In this document: piece after piece, positions 1 to 14,470 of the stretch
How the letters are laid out: each line of letters begins with the position of its first letter
How positions within the stretch are numbered: the stretch's first letter is position 1
Assembly (NCBI RefSeq): GCF_030867145.1
Contig: NC_134416.1
Span: forward strand, 94,465,183-94,529,182
Reading direction: 5' to 3'
Length of the DNA: 64,000 nucleotides
Source: Opisthocomus hoazin
Lineage: Eukaryota; Chordata; Aves; Opisthocomiformes; Opisthocomidae
Program-made: the position numbers and the translations under genes
Notes under the pieces: generated by a model
What the model saw: the letters and a program-made list of their open reading frames with translations, nothing else
Databases searched by the model: none
What the model was told of the DNA's origin: nothing

Positions 1-3000
1 TCTGAGCATTCTGCCACCATAGGAAGTACTGCCACCCCCTCTCCCAGAAGCACCCAGAGACCTCTTCTCACGTCTCATGGCATGGGCCTGCAGCAAACAT
101 GGCAGCATTGCGTTCCCACAGCACCTTTGTGGGGTCAGTAGCACCTGCAGAAATGGATATCCGATTTCCCTGTTGGCTTGATAGCACAGCTTCATTACAA
201 GAGCACTCTCTGCCATAGAGGCTGGAGATGCCAGGAAGCCTTCATTAAGCTCAGGCTAATCTTCTCAATAAATGTTACTTTCTGATGCACACTGGCTAAA
301 ACACAGCTTTGCTTATCTCAGCAGAGATGTCAAGCCCATCTTCTCCCTGCTCCAAAAATTCAGACCGATGGAAGAGGCACAAATCTGCTCTTTGTTATGT
401 TCTCATGTGTCTGTGGGCCAGAGATGGCTGCATGGATCTTGACCTCTACAGCCTACCCCTAACCAGGCAGCAACCGCAGATCACATTACCGCACAGTTTG
501 GAAGAGTTTTAGCAACTGAAGCAGCCAAGACCAATCTGCCTCCACTCCACCCTGCTTGTAAGTTTACTGCGGGAATGAGGTGCCTTCTCCTTCCCAAGAG
601 TTAAACAGGATCTTTCCAACAGGCCACATATTAACTGGCACCTCAGTAGTAGCACCAGGGGCTGGGGGGGGGGGGGAGAATCACTCGGCAACCACGAACA
701 GAGACTATATGAAACACCATCAGAAGCATTATCCTCCCTACATCTGCTTTAGTACGAGGAAAACAACTGAATCACATCTACAGAAATCCAAAAAAAAAAA
801 AAAATCCTAAATTATGTACTTCATTTTGATCCCTGCATTTCTAGAATCAAACCTGGAGCTAGGTGAACTGCTGGGGAAGAGTTTAGAACTTTTATCTTCA
901 GTTTTCTGCTTTTTAAAAATTTCTTTCTTCAGTCATTTATCATCCTGGAGTTTTCCTGTTTTCCAGGATTTCTTCTTCCCCCCTCATCCCCCCTTAAGAT
1001 AGCTAGAAGTAAAGGACCCACATCTGTAACCTAATACTGGCTCCAGTTCGATAACTCTGACAACGAGCAAAAACCCCTTGAACTTTCCACTGGGTTCAGC
1101 GAAACTTTATAAATGTCCAAGTTAACTGCTATTAAAGTAGGATGGGGACCTATATTTTCTGCCTCAGAAGAAGGCAGCATTTCATAATTACCCTCATGTA
1201 TTGATTCCCCCAAGCATGCCAGCAACGTTTCTGAATCTCCACGGTCTGTAAATATTTCTGCACACTGTATTTCAAACTCTTCTGCAGTATTGATTTGCGA
1301 TGTACCTGTTATGCTAGAATATTTTATCATTACAGTGCTTTTGCAGCTTTGGTACTGACTGTGTTTTTCGCCTTTCCGACAAGCATGCAGCAGTTCAGGT
1401 CTCTGAAGAGCCACTGCCAGGTATTACCAACACACCCAAGCTAAGATTACTTAAAAAAATAAGGTGATGTTCTTGACTGAGCGATGCATCTGACTTCATG
1501 TCAGACACATATGAACTATTAGCTCAACCCAGCCACTAGCCCAAAATGAGTATGAGGCAGCTCACCTGCTTCTCTCCCACACTTTCCTCCATGGAAGAAG
1601 CAGCTCAGCCCTCCGCAGGTGACACACATGCCACTCCCACCAAGAAGTGTTTGGGAGAGGTAGAAATTGGAAGAAAGCATCTTCCCAAGCTTCACTCTGA
1701 GCAGCACCTACACTCCCATTTGTCCTGGTGTCTCGGTGGTGGGGTGCTGAGGACCAACATCCAGGAACCACAGAGGTTCCTGGCCCTGGTGGAGAGGAGC
1801 CAGGCCAAAAGCAGAGCAGACAGCCAGCAAACGCAACTGCCCAACAACAACTAGATGGAAAAAAGCAGCAAATCTGGCCCTCCAGTGCCTCATACCATAC
1901 ATATTCTGAAAAATTATGCATACATGTGGTGTGAAATGCTGCCATTCTGGTTCAGGGATTGCAAACAGGGAGTCCAGAGGGAGGTGGGATTGAAGAGCGG
2001 GGTTTGTTCTCAGCTCCACTACAGCTCTCCTGTGAGCTCTCCTGTGAGACTTCTGCTAAATCGCTTACGCCTACCTTGCTGTACCCATTCACCGCTATAT
2101 TGGAAAGACACATGAAGCAATAATGTCATCTTCTTTCCTGAATCTTCTAGTTTGTTTTCATGAGAAGCGATCTCTTTCTTAGGGAAATTTGTCTAGATTA
2201 GGCAGAGAAGTCAAGTCTGACCTTCCCCTCCCCCAAAAACATGCAGACTATGCATGGTGGGGGTCAGGATCTGCGTTAAGGTCCCCATCTATCACTGTAC
2301 AGCCACCAAAACAGCAGTCACTAAGCCAGGCACTCCTCTTGTCCAGCTGTTAGAGGATCCAGAAAACACAGTAGTTGAACCCAGTCCATCCTCAGAGTGT
2401 TTTTCGCAGTGGATCTTCTTGTGTCACATCAGTAGACTGCTTCACATACAGTAAAGTCGGAAGGAGCCTGTGAAACACCTCCTCTCCCTCCTTCAGGATA
2501 TATCAGGAATCCCTATTTGCAGCTCGAGGAAATAGCAAGGCAGAGAAAGAGGGATCCTCTCATCTCAAGACACAAACGTGATGATGGCAGCTATTCATTC
2601 TGCCCAGCTCTAGTCAGTAAATTTAGGTGCCAACACTGAAGATATGTCATCCGAAGCTGCCCATATATTGGGAGGGGAAGGTACCTCTCTGAAGTGTGCT
2701 CAGAGGACTATGTTAAACTTCTGTTTGTCCTCTCCTACCTGGTGCACTAAGGCTCCTGAAATGCAGATTACACATAGTTCAAAGGCAGATAGGTCTTAAG
2801 TCAACATTAGCATATGCTTAAAGGTGGTGTTCAACTGTAAGCATTTCAATGGAGTGGCAATTATTAAAAAACACTGTGGAAAAATAACAGGTTTTTAATA
2901 TTAGTATGGCTGGAAAACAAGCTAGGGATGGGAAAGGGATCCTTCAGTTTCTTTCCTGTATAACGATCTTTTGGGGAAGAAACCACAATAAACTACCAGG

Positions 3001-4606
3001 TCAGTGTGAGTTCATAAGAAAAAATGCCAAGGCTGCCTTTCTCAGGATATTTTGAGTGCATTCACACTGGAAATACGCAAGAATAAGAAATCTCATGACA
3101 TTTCTGCCAATTCATGTCTGGATCATATTATCATTTGAGAAAGAAACCGAGCCCCTCCCAGAACGGGAATTCATTTCCATGAAGAGTTGTGAAACAGAGC
3201 CAAAGCTTGGAGTGGATCAAGGGGGAAGCTAGCCTGGCGCAGCCCCAGGACCCCAGATCACCCTGCAGCAAGTGGGGCAACCCCCCCAGGTCCTGCTCCT
3301 GGTGGCTGGGGGGAGAGCTGGGAGCTGCTCTTGCTGAAAGCCAGGCACCAAAGCTGAAACAGGAGTTTAGAAGCTTAATTTTAAAGACACTTCTCTTTTA
3401 AAAAAAAGAAAAAAAAACAACATGAAAACAAACCACTTGGCCTCTCCTAGTTCACATCCCCCTGTGAAGGGTATTCACTCAGGCTCACAGCAGCCTTGGC
3501 CCTCACAAAAGCTTTCCCATAGGGAAATCACCAGAAAAAGACTACCTCTGCTGCTGTAGACTGCACCTGGGAGGAGCTTTTCTCTTCCTCTTGACCAAAG
3601 CAGGAACCTAGAGACATCAACCACGCTGGGCAAAAGATAACCTCCGCAAATATTTCTTACACAGCATAGAGGAATTCACCGATCCCCCAGCCAGTACTAG
3701 CTTGCACACCACTCTGCAGAACCAAATTGACTTGGGTCAGGCTCGTATACACCATGTGCAGGTAGACACGTGCACACAGGTGTGTATGTGTGCACACCCA
3801 TGTGCACGAGCAACAACTTTGTAGTTATTGTTTCATTATAAAATAGTCTTTCACAGAAGCATATCTTTATTTAAAAAAGAGTCAAGCTGATATAGCCCTC
3901 CTCTTCCTGTTTTCCCCTGGTCAGATTGTGGTTTGCCACTGCATAGTTGGCTTATTAATTCATTCTGTGTTTTCTGTACGTCTTTTTACTTTCTCCTCCC
4001 ACAGCACCCAAGATCCCTCAAATACAGAAGTGGGCTTTGCATATGTGGTTGGTCCTCTGCAGCTGATGGATCCTGACGAGCGTATCCTCTAGCAGAGCTC
4101 ATGTGCTCCCTGGGCTGGCAGCCAGCCAGCCAATCCCAAATCAGGTTGACCAGCTGCATATAGTGTACTGAGACACAAAGTGGATGGGAAACCATGGCGT
4201 TGCGTGCCAACAAGCAAGGACCGTGCCTGATGGCAGGAGAGACAGAAGTTGGCTGCATAAAAATCTCACATCTGTTTGCCTAGGAAATGCCACCCATAGA
4301 GAACAGTACTGACCAGACAGAAAGATTTGCCAGGTGCTTTTAAAGGCATTTCCAACCCAAAGAAACCACCAAAATGACCCTACAAATGGCTAGGTATTTT
4401 TTAGGTTTATCGCACTGAAGATTTCCCCTGCTCATGCTCCAAGCTCAGGCAGACCCTGAGTACCTCTTCCCTCATGTTCTTCCTAGCACTCTGAAGACTC
4501 CATTGCTTGTGATCAAGCACAACAAGCTGCTCATCTTTTCATACACGCTAGGTACAGTCAGTCATCTCCAGCATAAATGCCTGCAACAGGACATCCATTT
4601 GATACA
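1..4606. other. Gene-free stretch
   Basis: No coding exon, RNA gene or recognisable transposon is seen. There is a G-rich run at about 661-679 and a poly-A run near 790-804. A TG/CA-rich patch lies at about 3,745-3,805. A 127-codon minus-strand open frame (1,031-1,414) is treated as chance; see the rejected list. Confidence 0.6.
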
Positions 4607-4656
4607 TAGATGACCCACAGAGGTCCCTTCCAACCCCTACCACTCTGTGATTCTGT
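4607..4656 (+). mobile_element. CR1 LINE 3' tail fragment
   Basis: The last ~50 bp of a CR1 element: the tract GATGACCCACAGAGG, then CCCTTCCAACCCCTACC, then one and a half copies of the 8-bp tail repeat. It is an extreme 5' truncation, which is normal for CR1. The same tract recurs at 37.4, 43.3, 56.2 and 60.4 kb in this window. Confidence 0.85.
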
Positions 4657-7600
4657 ACCTTGCATGGAATAAGCACTGACGTTCCTACTCCTGCATCCCA
4701 TCATAAGCCACTCACATACTGACTTTGTGGGAGGATATTCACTTTATCAGACCAGCTAGGCAAACAGAAGTAACATTACGCAGGCATCCATCTCCTTGGA
4801 TGTCTACGCGTTAGAAAAGCACTGTCACATCAGAGAGCTGCTGCTGAGTGAGTGTTAAGGTAAACACGTGTATCAGTGCGACACATCACAGCCTCTAGAT
4901 ATTGAAGGAGACACTTCAATAAGGTCACATGTCTAGTGCCAGCAGACAGGCAACTCCTTGCAATCCTTGGAAACCACCCAGCGCTTAATACAGACAGGCA
5001 TTTCAGGGAGACTGACATGACATGATTATGCCCTGTATTGAAGCATAGCTCCACAGCTAAGTGCACTACCCAACTCACAAGGACTGAGAATCAAACTCCT
5101 TTCTGTTTCCACATATTTTCAGACAAAGTCATTGCATAGGGGTGGAGGTGTTTTCACAGCAAAATAGGTAGTCGAGGCTTTTTCAGACTCAATAGCTTGT
5201 AAAGCACCTCGAGATTAAAAATACACAAGAGAAGCATAGGAGTCATCTACTGTGGCTGCGCAAACATCCGGCCTCTATAAACCCAAGTCCTCAAGGCTGG
5301 TTTCATTGTCTTCCTTCCAAGTGTTACTACGTCTTCTCAGACTTGAACTATAAAATACTCGGAGAGTGGAACGTTTCCTACTTTGGTCTTACAGAGCATC
5401 TAGAGCCATGAGGCCTGAGCCCCTGTGCTAGTAACACACAAAAAAATACCTTGAACGCTGCTGTTGGGTACATGATTTATTGCTGCTGTTCTCATTCAGG
5501 CTGACGCAGAGAACACCCGGGCTAACCAAAGTTACAGCTCTAAAGACTTGGAGCTCTTGATTCTCCAGATCCGTAGACTGACCCCCCTGAGCTGCCTTGC
5601 ACGGCCCCGTTCCCGCTTAGCGGGATGCAGTGCAAGGGCTGAACCTCTCCGTCCCACCACGTGCCGCTTCGTGTAACTGTGCCTGACGGCTTTCTCTTCC
5701 CACAGGTTAACGCCTTGAGTATTTAGCAAAACTACTTGTGTACCATGCTTGCCGTGCTGTTCACACAGGAAATCAAAACTGTTTATTTTTGCAACAGGCA
5801 AATTGTGGGCTAATTTATACAGACGTATTTATTCAGTGACTCATTAACAGTAAGTATCAAGAACCTAATTTACTGCAACATCAGCCCATAGATTGTGGCA
5901 AATTATGTTACACAGGCAAGCAGGACCCAGGTCTGTCAGCACTGACTTTTAAAGTTGAGGTTTATTTTTAGTATCCATTTCACAGCCAGATTTCTCCAGC
6001 AGAATGGATTCTGTCAGTACTTTCAGTCAATGCTTAAGCACCTATCTTCAAGGCTTTTTTATTATTGTCAGTATCATTATTTTTTTATTCTAGTGACAAT
6101 TTAATATATATATGACAAAATATAAGTGTTCCTGAGGATGAAATAGGAAAGCATGTAGGGTCCAAGTGCTTAAAAAAGCACCTCAATAAAATGATGTCAA
6201 TAATAGTTTTCTGGTTCCTCTATCAAGCCAAAAAAATATTGCTGGGGTGGTATAAGGAAAGGAAATATTTAGCCTGATTTAAAATAGCTTTTAAAATTTA
6301 GATTTACTTCACCTAGTAAACAAATGCAAGCTAATCTTTTCTTCAGCTCCAATTTGGAAAAGTCTGTATTTAAGGCACTTGTAACAAAAGAACATAAGAA
6401 GGATCAACACACAGATAACCTGCAGAAGGAGACGGTTCTCCTTGCCAGCAATGGTCTAGTGGCCAAACTATGCACCTTAGAGTCAAAAGAGCTTTTTTCT
6501 TCCCTCCACCTGATTCAAAGAAATTAAGCCATGGTCTCTAACCATCAGGAGAAAGTTGTAACTACCAGGTAGGCTGCAGGCTACTCTGAGAAAGAGTTTT
6601 TCCTTGAGTGTCTCCTATTGGAACTGTTCTACTTCTCAGTGAATATGTGTAGATTCATTAAGAGACAGAGAGGCTAATTAGTACACTCTAGCTAGGAAGG
6701 CTGGGTACCCAATCGCAGTCCCTGCTCTACTGAATATCTCATTATCTGTACAAAGAGGAACTAGAGGTAAAAGACAAGTTCTAAACATTCTGTTTTCCAA
6801 GCCAGAGCATCCTATAGCTTGGCAGGCAGAGAATAGGTCTCATGTACGGCCACATCATGGTTGAGTGCCCTGAGAATCTGATTCAGCACTAAAAGACAAT
6901 CCATAATGATCAATCTAACCCAGAAAATCCTTCTTCCCCCTCATCTTTAAGTATTTAAGGGGAAGAAAAGAAGGGGAAAGGCAGAAGAGTCCCATTCTGG
7001 TTTCAAGACACACATTCAGAAATTAAAGTCCCTAGAACCAGCAGTGCCTCCCAAAAACCTCAGACCATAAGTCCCCTTCCTTACTACTGTAGATCAACAC
7101 CTGTTAGCTTGGTCAGATGGTCCCAGGGTTTTAAAATATAAACAGTGCACATGTTTCGAGTGCTGGGTTTTTCTTCTCACCATGCCTTTCCCAGATTGAC
7201 ACATGCAAGCTTTAGTATAAGCATTCATTTATTGCTTGCTTTTGAATCTATAAACAACCCATAAAAGATTAATACATATCCATGAAGAAGATTTTTATAT
7301 CAGTCAGATTAAAATTAATGAAATCAGTCAAGTAAGTAGGTGGCTCTTTTACACGTTTTTATTCTAACATTACCCTATCACATGTTACCCTGTCCTGAAA
7401 GCGTTTTAACGTATTTTGTATGTGTTGTGAAATGCTTTTGTGGTCTCTTGCCACTGCACCCTGGTGAAAAACACCCCCTGGTTAGAAGTCCTTAAATAAA
7501 TTGCTAAATCCAGCACAAAGGAAGAAAGGCAGTACAGAAATTGGGGAGGAGGAGAAATCAGTGCGAGGAGAGAATATATTCTTAGACACAAACTCCCTTG

Positions 7601-10406
7601 CATAATACTTTGTTCAATAGATCGTATTTTTCTTTAGCACTGAGGGAAGAGGCTTTTTTCAGATTAGAACAGTTTGAGCATTTGATGGAAGGCAAGGAAA
7701 GTTTATTTATAAACAGAACTGCAACGGAACAATAGGCACTAACATCTGTAGTCACTCGTGAGTTAAGTTTCTAAGTCTCAGCCTAAGAATATGAATTATT
7801 TCTCTGCACACCATCCAGTTCATCACCTAGCCCAGGTCAATGAAAGTAAGAGCCCCTGAACTACTTTTTCTTTTTTTTTTTTGAGAACAGACATACTCTA
7901 CTTCTGAAAAGCTTTTAAATCATGGGGATGAGGGGGGAAAATCATTTCTTCTCACCCCTCTTTTTCTCTGCACTGAAGGTATAAAACAGTGTTTCACCTG
8001 CTGACACTCACAGACCAATAACTTAATTTTTTGGCACTTACTTATAGACTCAATAGATCCATCCACACCTGCTTTCCCCTTAATTAGCTGGCTATCCAAA
8101 GGCTGCAGACTGGCTGCTGCCAGCTTCCTGTACTAATAGGAAGATCATTTAAGGCTGATATAAAAGCACTAAATAAAGAAATAACAAATTTCATGCAGAA
8201 ACACTGACAAGGAAAACATTAACACAAAAGGGAAAAAGATAATAAAAACTGAGGGGGGAGTGCATTGTTGGGGAAGGTTGGTTGGCAGTTTGTGCTGGAT
8301 TTTTTCAAGTCAAATCAGAGAAACATTTAAGTCTGTAAAGGTCTGTAGGGTGAAGAAGAAACAGCACAAGGCCCTGATCCCATACTGTTGCACTACTTTC
8401 AAGGAGTTTTGGATCGCCACCAAGGAGACGAAGTCTTTAGTCTCCTCCCGCTATACATCTCTTAAAGAGAGCTGCTGTTGTGGTAGGAGTCAAACTATTA
8501 TTAGATTAGCTATTAGCCAGAGGGAGAAAAATGCTTGAGAGAGATTTACTTTCCACAGTGCTATCAGCTGAGTTGCTAGAACAGTACACGTTTGAAGACT
8601 AAAATGACAGGAACACTGTAAGCACCTACAGGGGCAGGGAATAGCTTCTTTTGAAGAAAGCACTTGGGTCTTATTTTTCCAGGCTAGTAACATGGGGGCA
8701 GTGTTTACTGCCTTTAGCCAGCACACTTCCTTGCAAGAAAGTGAAATCTCTCATCTAGGGACAGTGTTGAGGCAACACCCTGTTGAACCTTGCAACCAAC
8801 CCATTTCCAAAGAAGGGTTTTGCTTTGAACAAGGGCTGCAGGTTGCACAGAAGACAGTGGTTTTCTTCAGTGCTTTGCTGTTTTTAAGTTCCTGCCTTAA
8901 CATACAGGGTACAGCACCCAGCACAAGGACATCCTCATCTATCTTCTACCCTCCAGACAGAGCCGTAATTACAAAGTCTGAAAGGTCTGAGCAGTGGTAG
9001 GACCAAAGTTTTATTTTTAGGAGAGTAGCTCCAATAAAACACTCAAATTTTATTGTTTCCAAGGCTCAAAGAAAAAAAAATTACCTACGGTGTACGTTAG
9101 GACAGGAGCAAAGGAAAACTGTGCAATTAAATACCTAAGGATGAAATAGAAGCAGTAGGATAGTAAGAATTAATTACTCATCTGAGGTTTTGCTTTGACC
9201 TGCTATTCTGCAGTCACACCTATTTTACTATTGTGTTTCAATAACCCATTTTGTTCTGCTCCAAGGCTCAGACCTCTGATATTACATTAGATGAATTTCC
9301 CATGTTGTTCTTTTCTGTTTGGGAAGTGGTATAATTATAGTGACTGATTTGGAGAGTGATAGTTTGAAAGTGTTGCCCGGGGCTTTTTTTAGCTATTTCT
9401 TGAAATAATGTTAGCACTTTGTTGCGTCATTTTCCTAATATTGTGGGTACGCTGAAAAGCAAGGACAAGAGGAGATATTTGGGTGCATCTGTCATCATGG
9501 AGGACCAGCTTAGCTCTCATGCAGGCTGAAAAGGCTTTTCTGTTAAAAGGTTGAGTCTTCAAAGAGGTCTGAAATCTCTGCTGACTCAAACTGCCTGCGA
9601 ATTTGCTGTTCCTCAAAAGCCCTGTTTGTCATCTGAAGTCAGAGGCTTTTGAGAGAAGGTGACTCAAGAAGCCTCTGCAAGACACAAAGCTTGGAGCTTA
9701 AACATCCAGGCTCTGACCCTACCCCTCGAAGAGGGCCATGCCTGCGTCGCTACCCTGAGCTCACTACAACCCTCGCCTGCCTAAAGACTGCCCAGGACAG
9801 CCTCCAAGCAAGAGCATCAAAGACTCCAGTGCACACAGGACAGGCCAGACCCTTCTGGCCTGCCACAAAGGTGTTTAATATTGTCTTGCACCCATCTGCA
9901 AGTGCCTCTAGCTCGCGCCAAGATTGAACTCCAGTGGAACGTGGGGTACGTGCTCGGACTTGGAGCCCCAGCTCTTCAGTGTGTGCTGGGGCAATACAGG
10001 GGCCAAGACTCAGCCCCGGTAAGCTCCAGAAATCCAGCTTAGAGGAGACGATTGCACGGGAGCTTAATGTACAGCCTCTGAGGTATTAATGTTTTAAGGG
10101 CATGCAAAAGGGGCTAGGCCAAAGATACAGGCAAGTTTTACATCTTGCCTGAAATGCAGGGAAGAGGGGGGAATGGAGATGTATCAGCATGCTGCTGTCA
10201 CAAGCTTCAAGATGTTACAGCCACCACAGGAGAAAGTGCTGAAGACTTGGAGAGACAGACCACAGGTCTGAACTACCTTCCTCTTCTGTAAGCCCACAGA
10301 TATTTCAAAAGCATGACTATAACTTTAATTCAATGGTAAGAATTGTTTTTCCCCACAAAAAAAACCCACAACCACTAAATCATAAGACACCCTATTTCCT
10401 CTTAAG

Positions 10407-10426
10407 TGATATATATATATATATCA
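10407..10426. repeat. (AT)n palindrome
   Basis: A perfect inverted repeat of the form TGAT(AT)nATCA. It is a short microsatellite with no visible function. Confidence 0.8.
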
Positions 10427-13000
10427 AGTAAAAACCTATATGTTAACTTCAACTGTTCAAGTCATCACTATTTTCAACAACAACAAATTTCTATTACTAT
10501 GGAATAAACCTAGGAAATTCACTGACAAATATCTTCATTATCAGAAAGTCTGGGCTGCTCAGTAATACGTACCAGTCTGGATAAGCAATCCTTTGGAAAT
10601 AAGAAAATTCAGCTGTACAACTGTCCGCTGACCTCAGCTCCCCCATAACACACTTTGTAGATGCAAGGAAAGGGGGATGACCACTGATGGTTATCATGGG
10701 ACAGCATCCAACACCTTCCTTTTTGCTAATGCACTGCACCATAGGCATGCTGTACCAAACAGAAGCTGTGCACACCCACCCCATGCCCAGCTATGTAGCC
10801 TACAGAAGCACCTCAGCCCAGCATTAAACCTGTAAGTCAACATTATCTCATGCCTTGCTGCCATTAAATCCCCATTTCTAGATACTTGTCTCCTTGCTGC
10901 ATCTCAGTGAAGTGAAATTTCCAAGTTGCCCCCGGCACGTAGGTGCTGTATCCCTTCTTGCATGCATATACACACACGCAGGTATGTGCATTCAGCTTCT
11001 TTTCTCACCCGCCCTGAAATTTTTTTCCCCATTATCGTCCAAGCTCTGCCAAACTCCAGCTAATCCTCCCACCATTCCATACTGCTCCAACTAATACAGT
11101 GACTGCAGCTGGAGTGGTTGCAGATAATTCCCAGTGAGCACTGCCAGCTCCAGGGGGGCAGAGTTAATGTTTTATTGGCATGTACCTTGATTCTGTATTT
11201 CCTGGATATGATTTTTCCACTTGGAAAAGTCTCTGCTACAACTGGGTCATCTCAGCTCTGCATTAATAGGGATTTTTTTTTTTTTTTTCCTCGTAACCCT
11301 CAGAGCTTCTTTGTGGTAAGGTAGCTGTAATTATCTTCAAAGACTTTCTTTCAGAGTTTTTAGCATCTCATATTGCATATCATCACTAGAATCAAACTGA
11401 GATTTGTAAAGCAAATTACAAATCCCAAATACTGAACGCAGAAAGCTATAAATGTAAGTTGACCAATGAAGACATCTGCTTACAAAAGAGAACATCTCTG
11501 CAGCATCACAGAGTGATAAATCCCTGTAGGTGTGGGAGAAGAAGCTCGGCACGTGCTGGGAAAACAGGACAGAGCCAGGAGGTCACTGTTACTTCCAGGC
11601 AAATGTTCAACTTCTAGGATGCATCCTCCAGTCACTTAAAGCAAGGGTGATGACAGTGCAGCAGGTTTGAAAGCCCTGGTGGGCTTTCAGCCACCACCAT
11701 TCCTAGGTACGTGGGATGAGCATCACCCTCATTTTCTGGCCTTGTGGGCAACCCCACTGAGTCAGCCCTGTCAGAGGAATTGGTGGCCTTCCCTCCTTCG
11801 GGTAAGCAGCACCTTCCCCTAGAGCAGATGGGCAGGGTGGACATCCCTGGTGCCACACAACTCCCTGGGCCCCAGCACACTGCAAGTGAAGACAAGCAGA
11901 GCCCACACATAGCTGCTTGGCGTTGTACAAGCCCTACCAGGCCAGCAGTGCTGGCACTTCACCCTCTCAGCCTGGGGACAAGCCAGGCAAGCATGTGCCG
12001 CCATCTAGAATAAACATCTACAAGGCCTGGTTGACCACCCCCTTCAATCCTACATTCACCCAGTGTGCCCACAGGGAAGCTTCTTCAACCTTATGCCAAA
12101 CCAGAGCATTATGACTTTTTTCTAGTGGTTTGGCACAGTTTCAGGATTCTCCCTTGATCCCCAAGCCTTGTCTAAATGTAAACTTCCCACTGAGAATGAA
12201 AAGAGGGTGAACCAGATTCTGCAGCTTTTCCTTTTCTTCGCTACTCAGCTGCAAATCATTATACAGCAGGCAAAGCATAAGAGCATATGGCTCCACGGTT
12301 GCTAGAGATGAGCAGGCAGTGCCACATCCTCCAGCTGACCGTATAACAGGTACCTGCCCTCATAAAGGGAACGACTCTGTTAGAGGTCTTGCAGCACATC
12401 ATCAGCATCATCTGGTACCAGCAAGGCAAGAGGTGGCAAGACCCCCTCCTCCTCCAGCCTCCACCACTGCTCGTTTCCTCACTTTTCCGCAAATTGACCA
12501 ACTCTCAAGCCACATTGCAGCAGTTTCCTCCCACCTACTCTGTGTGAGTGCAATGCCTAGAAGAAAGCCTAACCAGATGTGGTAGCAACTTGAACCAGCC
12601 CAAAGCATTTCATCTCAACATACGACAACCTCACCAGTGCTGTTATACATAAAGCACACGCACACCCACGTGCAAACAGTCACTCGCAGTTGACTGCTCC
12701 TGGAATGGCTGAAAAGCAAGCCCAGGTTCAAGCCAGCTATAGTACATATTAAAGCTTGGAGTTGGAGTTTTCCCTTACCATCACTTAAGAACATGACAGC
12801 TTTCACTAGAGTGGAGACTAAATGATGTGGACAGAGTTGTTTATAGTGACCTTGATCAGAGATTGCTCGTTCAGCAGTACGAGAGATGTCAAAATTTGGC
12901 CAAGCAGACATTTCTCCAGGGTGACCCAGTTGTTTCAACAGTGACAATCACTGGGTGATATACTATGCTTCCCCAGTCTCCCCTGCCCCAATGCCACTGG

Positions 13001-13019
13001 AAAAAAAAAAAAAAAAAAA
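13001..13019. repeat. Poly-A tract (A19)
   Basis: An uninterrupted run of 19 A. No retrocopy body or target-site duplication is evident next to it, so it is called a simple repeat rather than a retroposon tail. Confidence 0.85.
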
Positions 13020-14205
13020 TCCTTTATCTATTAAATAAAACTACCAATAGATTTGACTCACCCTTTTGAATAAACAGGCTTGAGCAGAGGTTGTTTCTCA
13101 GGAAAATTCTCCCATGTCCTCTATGTCCTACCCTATCCTGCTGCAGTACAACTTGGATTTTAATTCCACAACTAGAGTTTTTGGCTTCTGCATTCCATAC
13201 AAGAGTTTTTAAGTAGAGACTTCTTTTTATCTATTCCTACAGCTGCTTCTTACAATTACATTAGCTATATCTATTTATTTTCCTGCTTGGGAAAAAAAAA
13301 GAAAAAAAACAACACACAAATAGTCAAACCAAGAAACTCACCATTATGTCTCTTAAAGTATACATGCACTTTTCTATAAAGCTCTGCAAATTCTGCAAAG
13401 CTTCATCCCCTTCTTCTCTTAATAAAGCTCATTTTAAAGGGCACCAATATTCCCAAGGAAATGGTGCTGCCTTCTCTTACTGCACCAGAAAACACATTTC
13501 AAACATAAACAAGCTAGCAGCAACCATATCTTTGTTTGGCAAATGGAGTAGTCTCATCACTTAGTCCTGTTCACAGCAACACACAAAGGAGTACGCCGTA
13601 GCCAGGGGTAATAGCTGATCCCATAATCTGGCACTAACACTTAGAAAGATTAATTACCCTATTAAGATCTTAGGCACCACTAAGAAAATCTTTGTATAAA
13701 CCTTTTAACTTGCAACAAACACAGCATATTTGGTGCCATCAGTTTGTTGCACAATAAAGGTTCTCACCCTCCCACACTCGTTCAGTTTTGTCTCTGTCTC
13801 CCATACTATATAAACACACACACGTGCTCTCACACACAGCTTTTTTTTTTTCCCTTTTGCCTTTTTTTTTCTTTGCTGTTTTCCCAATACAAAGGAAAAA
13901 AGTACAAGTGTGTTTCGAGCAGATAAAGTAAAAACTCCTTCTGTCCCCAAATTGCCTGCCTCAGAGATTAAGCAGAAAGAGCAGACGCTCGCTGATTCAA
14001 AGGCTGCTGCTGTGTCAGAAACCAGAGGCACCTAAGCAGATTCAGGTTGTAATCCCTACACAAATTATATATCCAAAAATACGAGGAGGGTTAAATTATT
14101 AAGGCATATTATCAAAGGACACCTTCTAAAGTACATCGTTACTGATTAGTGCCATCAGATGCCAATGCAAAATAGCTCGTCACCTTGGCATGGCCTCCCG
14201 CTTCC

Positions 14206-14470
14206 TCACTATCTCACTCTCTCACTCCGTCCTTCGCCGTCACGTCGTCACCAGCAAGAAAAGCTGCAACAGTGTGAACAGACCTCGATAAAGCCACTGT
14301 GAGTCATCCAGCAATGTTCAAGATCACCATTACTGCCTCGGCTATCCATAAGGCGATTGCGCGCGATTAAAGTCTGGCACAAGAGAGAAACGCGTGCTTC
14401 GGGCGCAGCCTGCGGGGAAGCGGCCGGGGGCTCTCCCCCGCCGGGAAGCAAGGAGGACGATGCAGGGAGC
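14206..14470. promoter_or_regulatory. Short CpG-rich block
   Basis: About 20 CpG dinucleotides in roughly 265 bp, in a surround where CpG is rare. It includes GCGATTGCGCGCGATT and a GC-rich stretch near 14,395-14,460. This could be an unmethylated regulatory island or an alternative promoter. No TATA box, coding exon or donor site could be tied to it, so its role is unknown. Confidence 0.3.

Larger units (their letters stand above)
4657..14205. other. Gene-free stretch
   Basis: No gene is supported. The open frames here are short and lack splice or domain support. Simple sequence includes a 20-bp AT palindrome at 10,407-10,426, a T16 run at 11,273-11,288 and an A19 run at 13,001-13,019. An AT-rich patch lies at about 6,060-6,120. 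The sequence otherwise resembles intergenic or intronic avian DNA. Confidence 0.6.

Noticed and set aside
1031..1414. 127-codon minus-strand open frame with protein-like composition
   Set aside because: No recognised domain, the start would be GTG, and no convincing splice acceptor with a pyrimidine tract precedes it. A few frames of this length are expected by chance in 64 kb.
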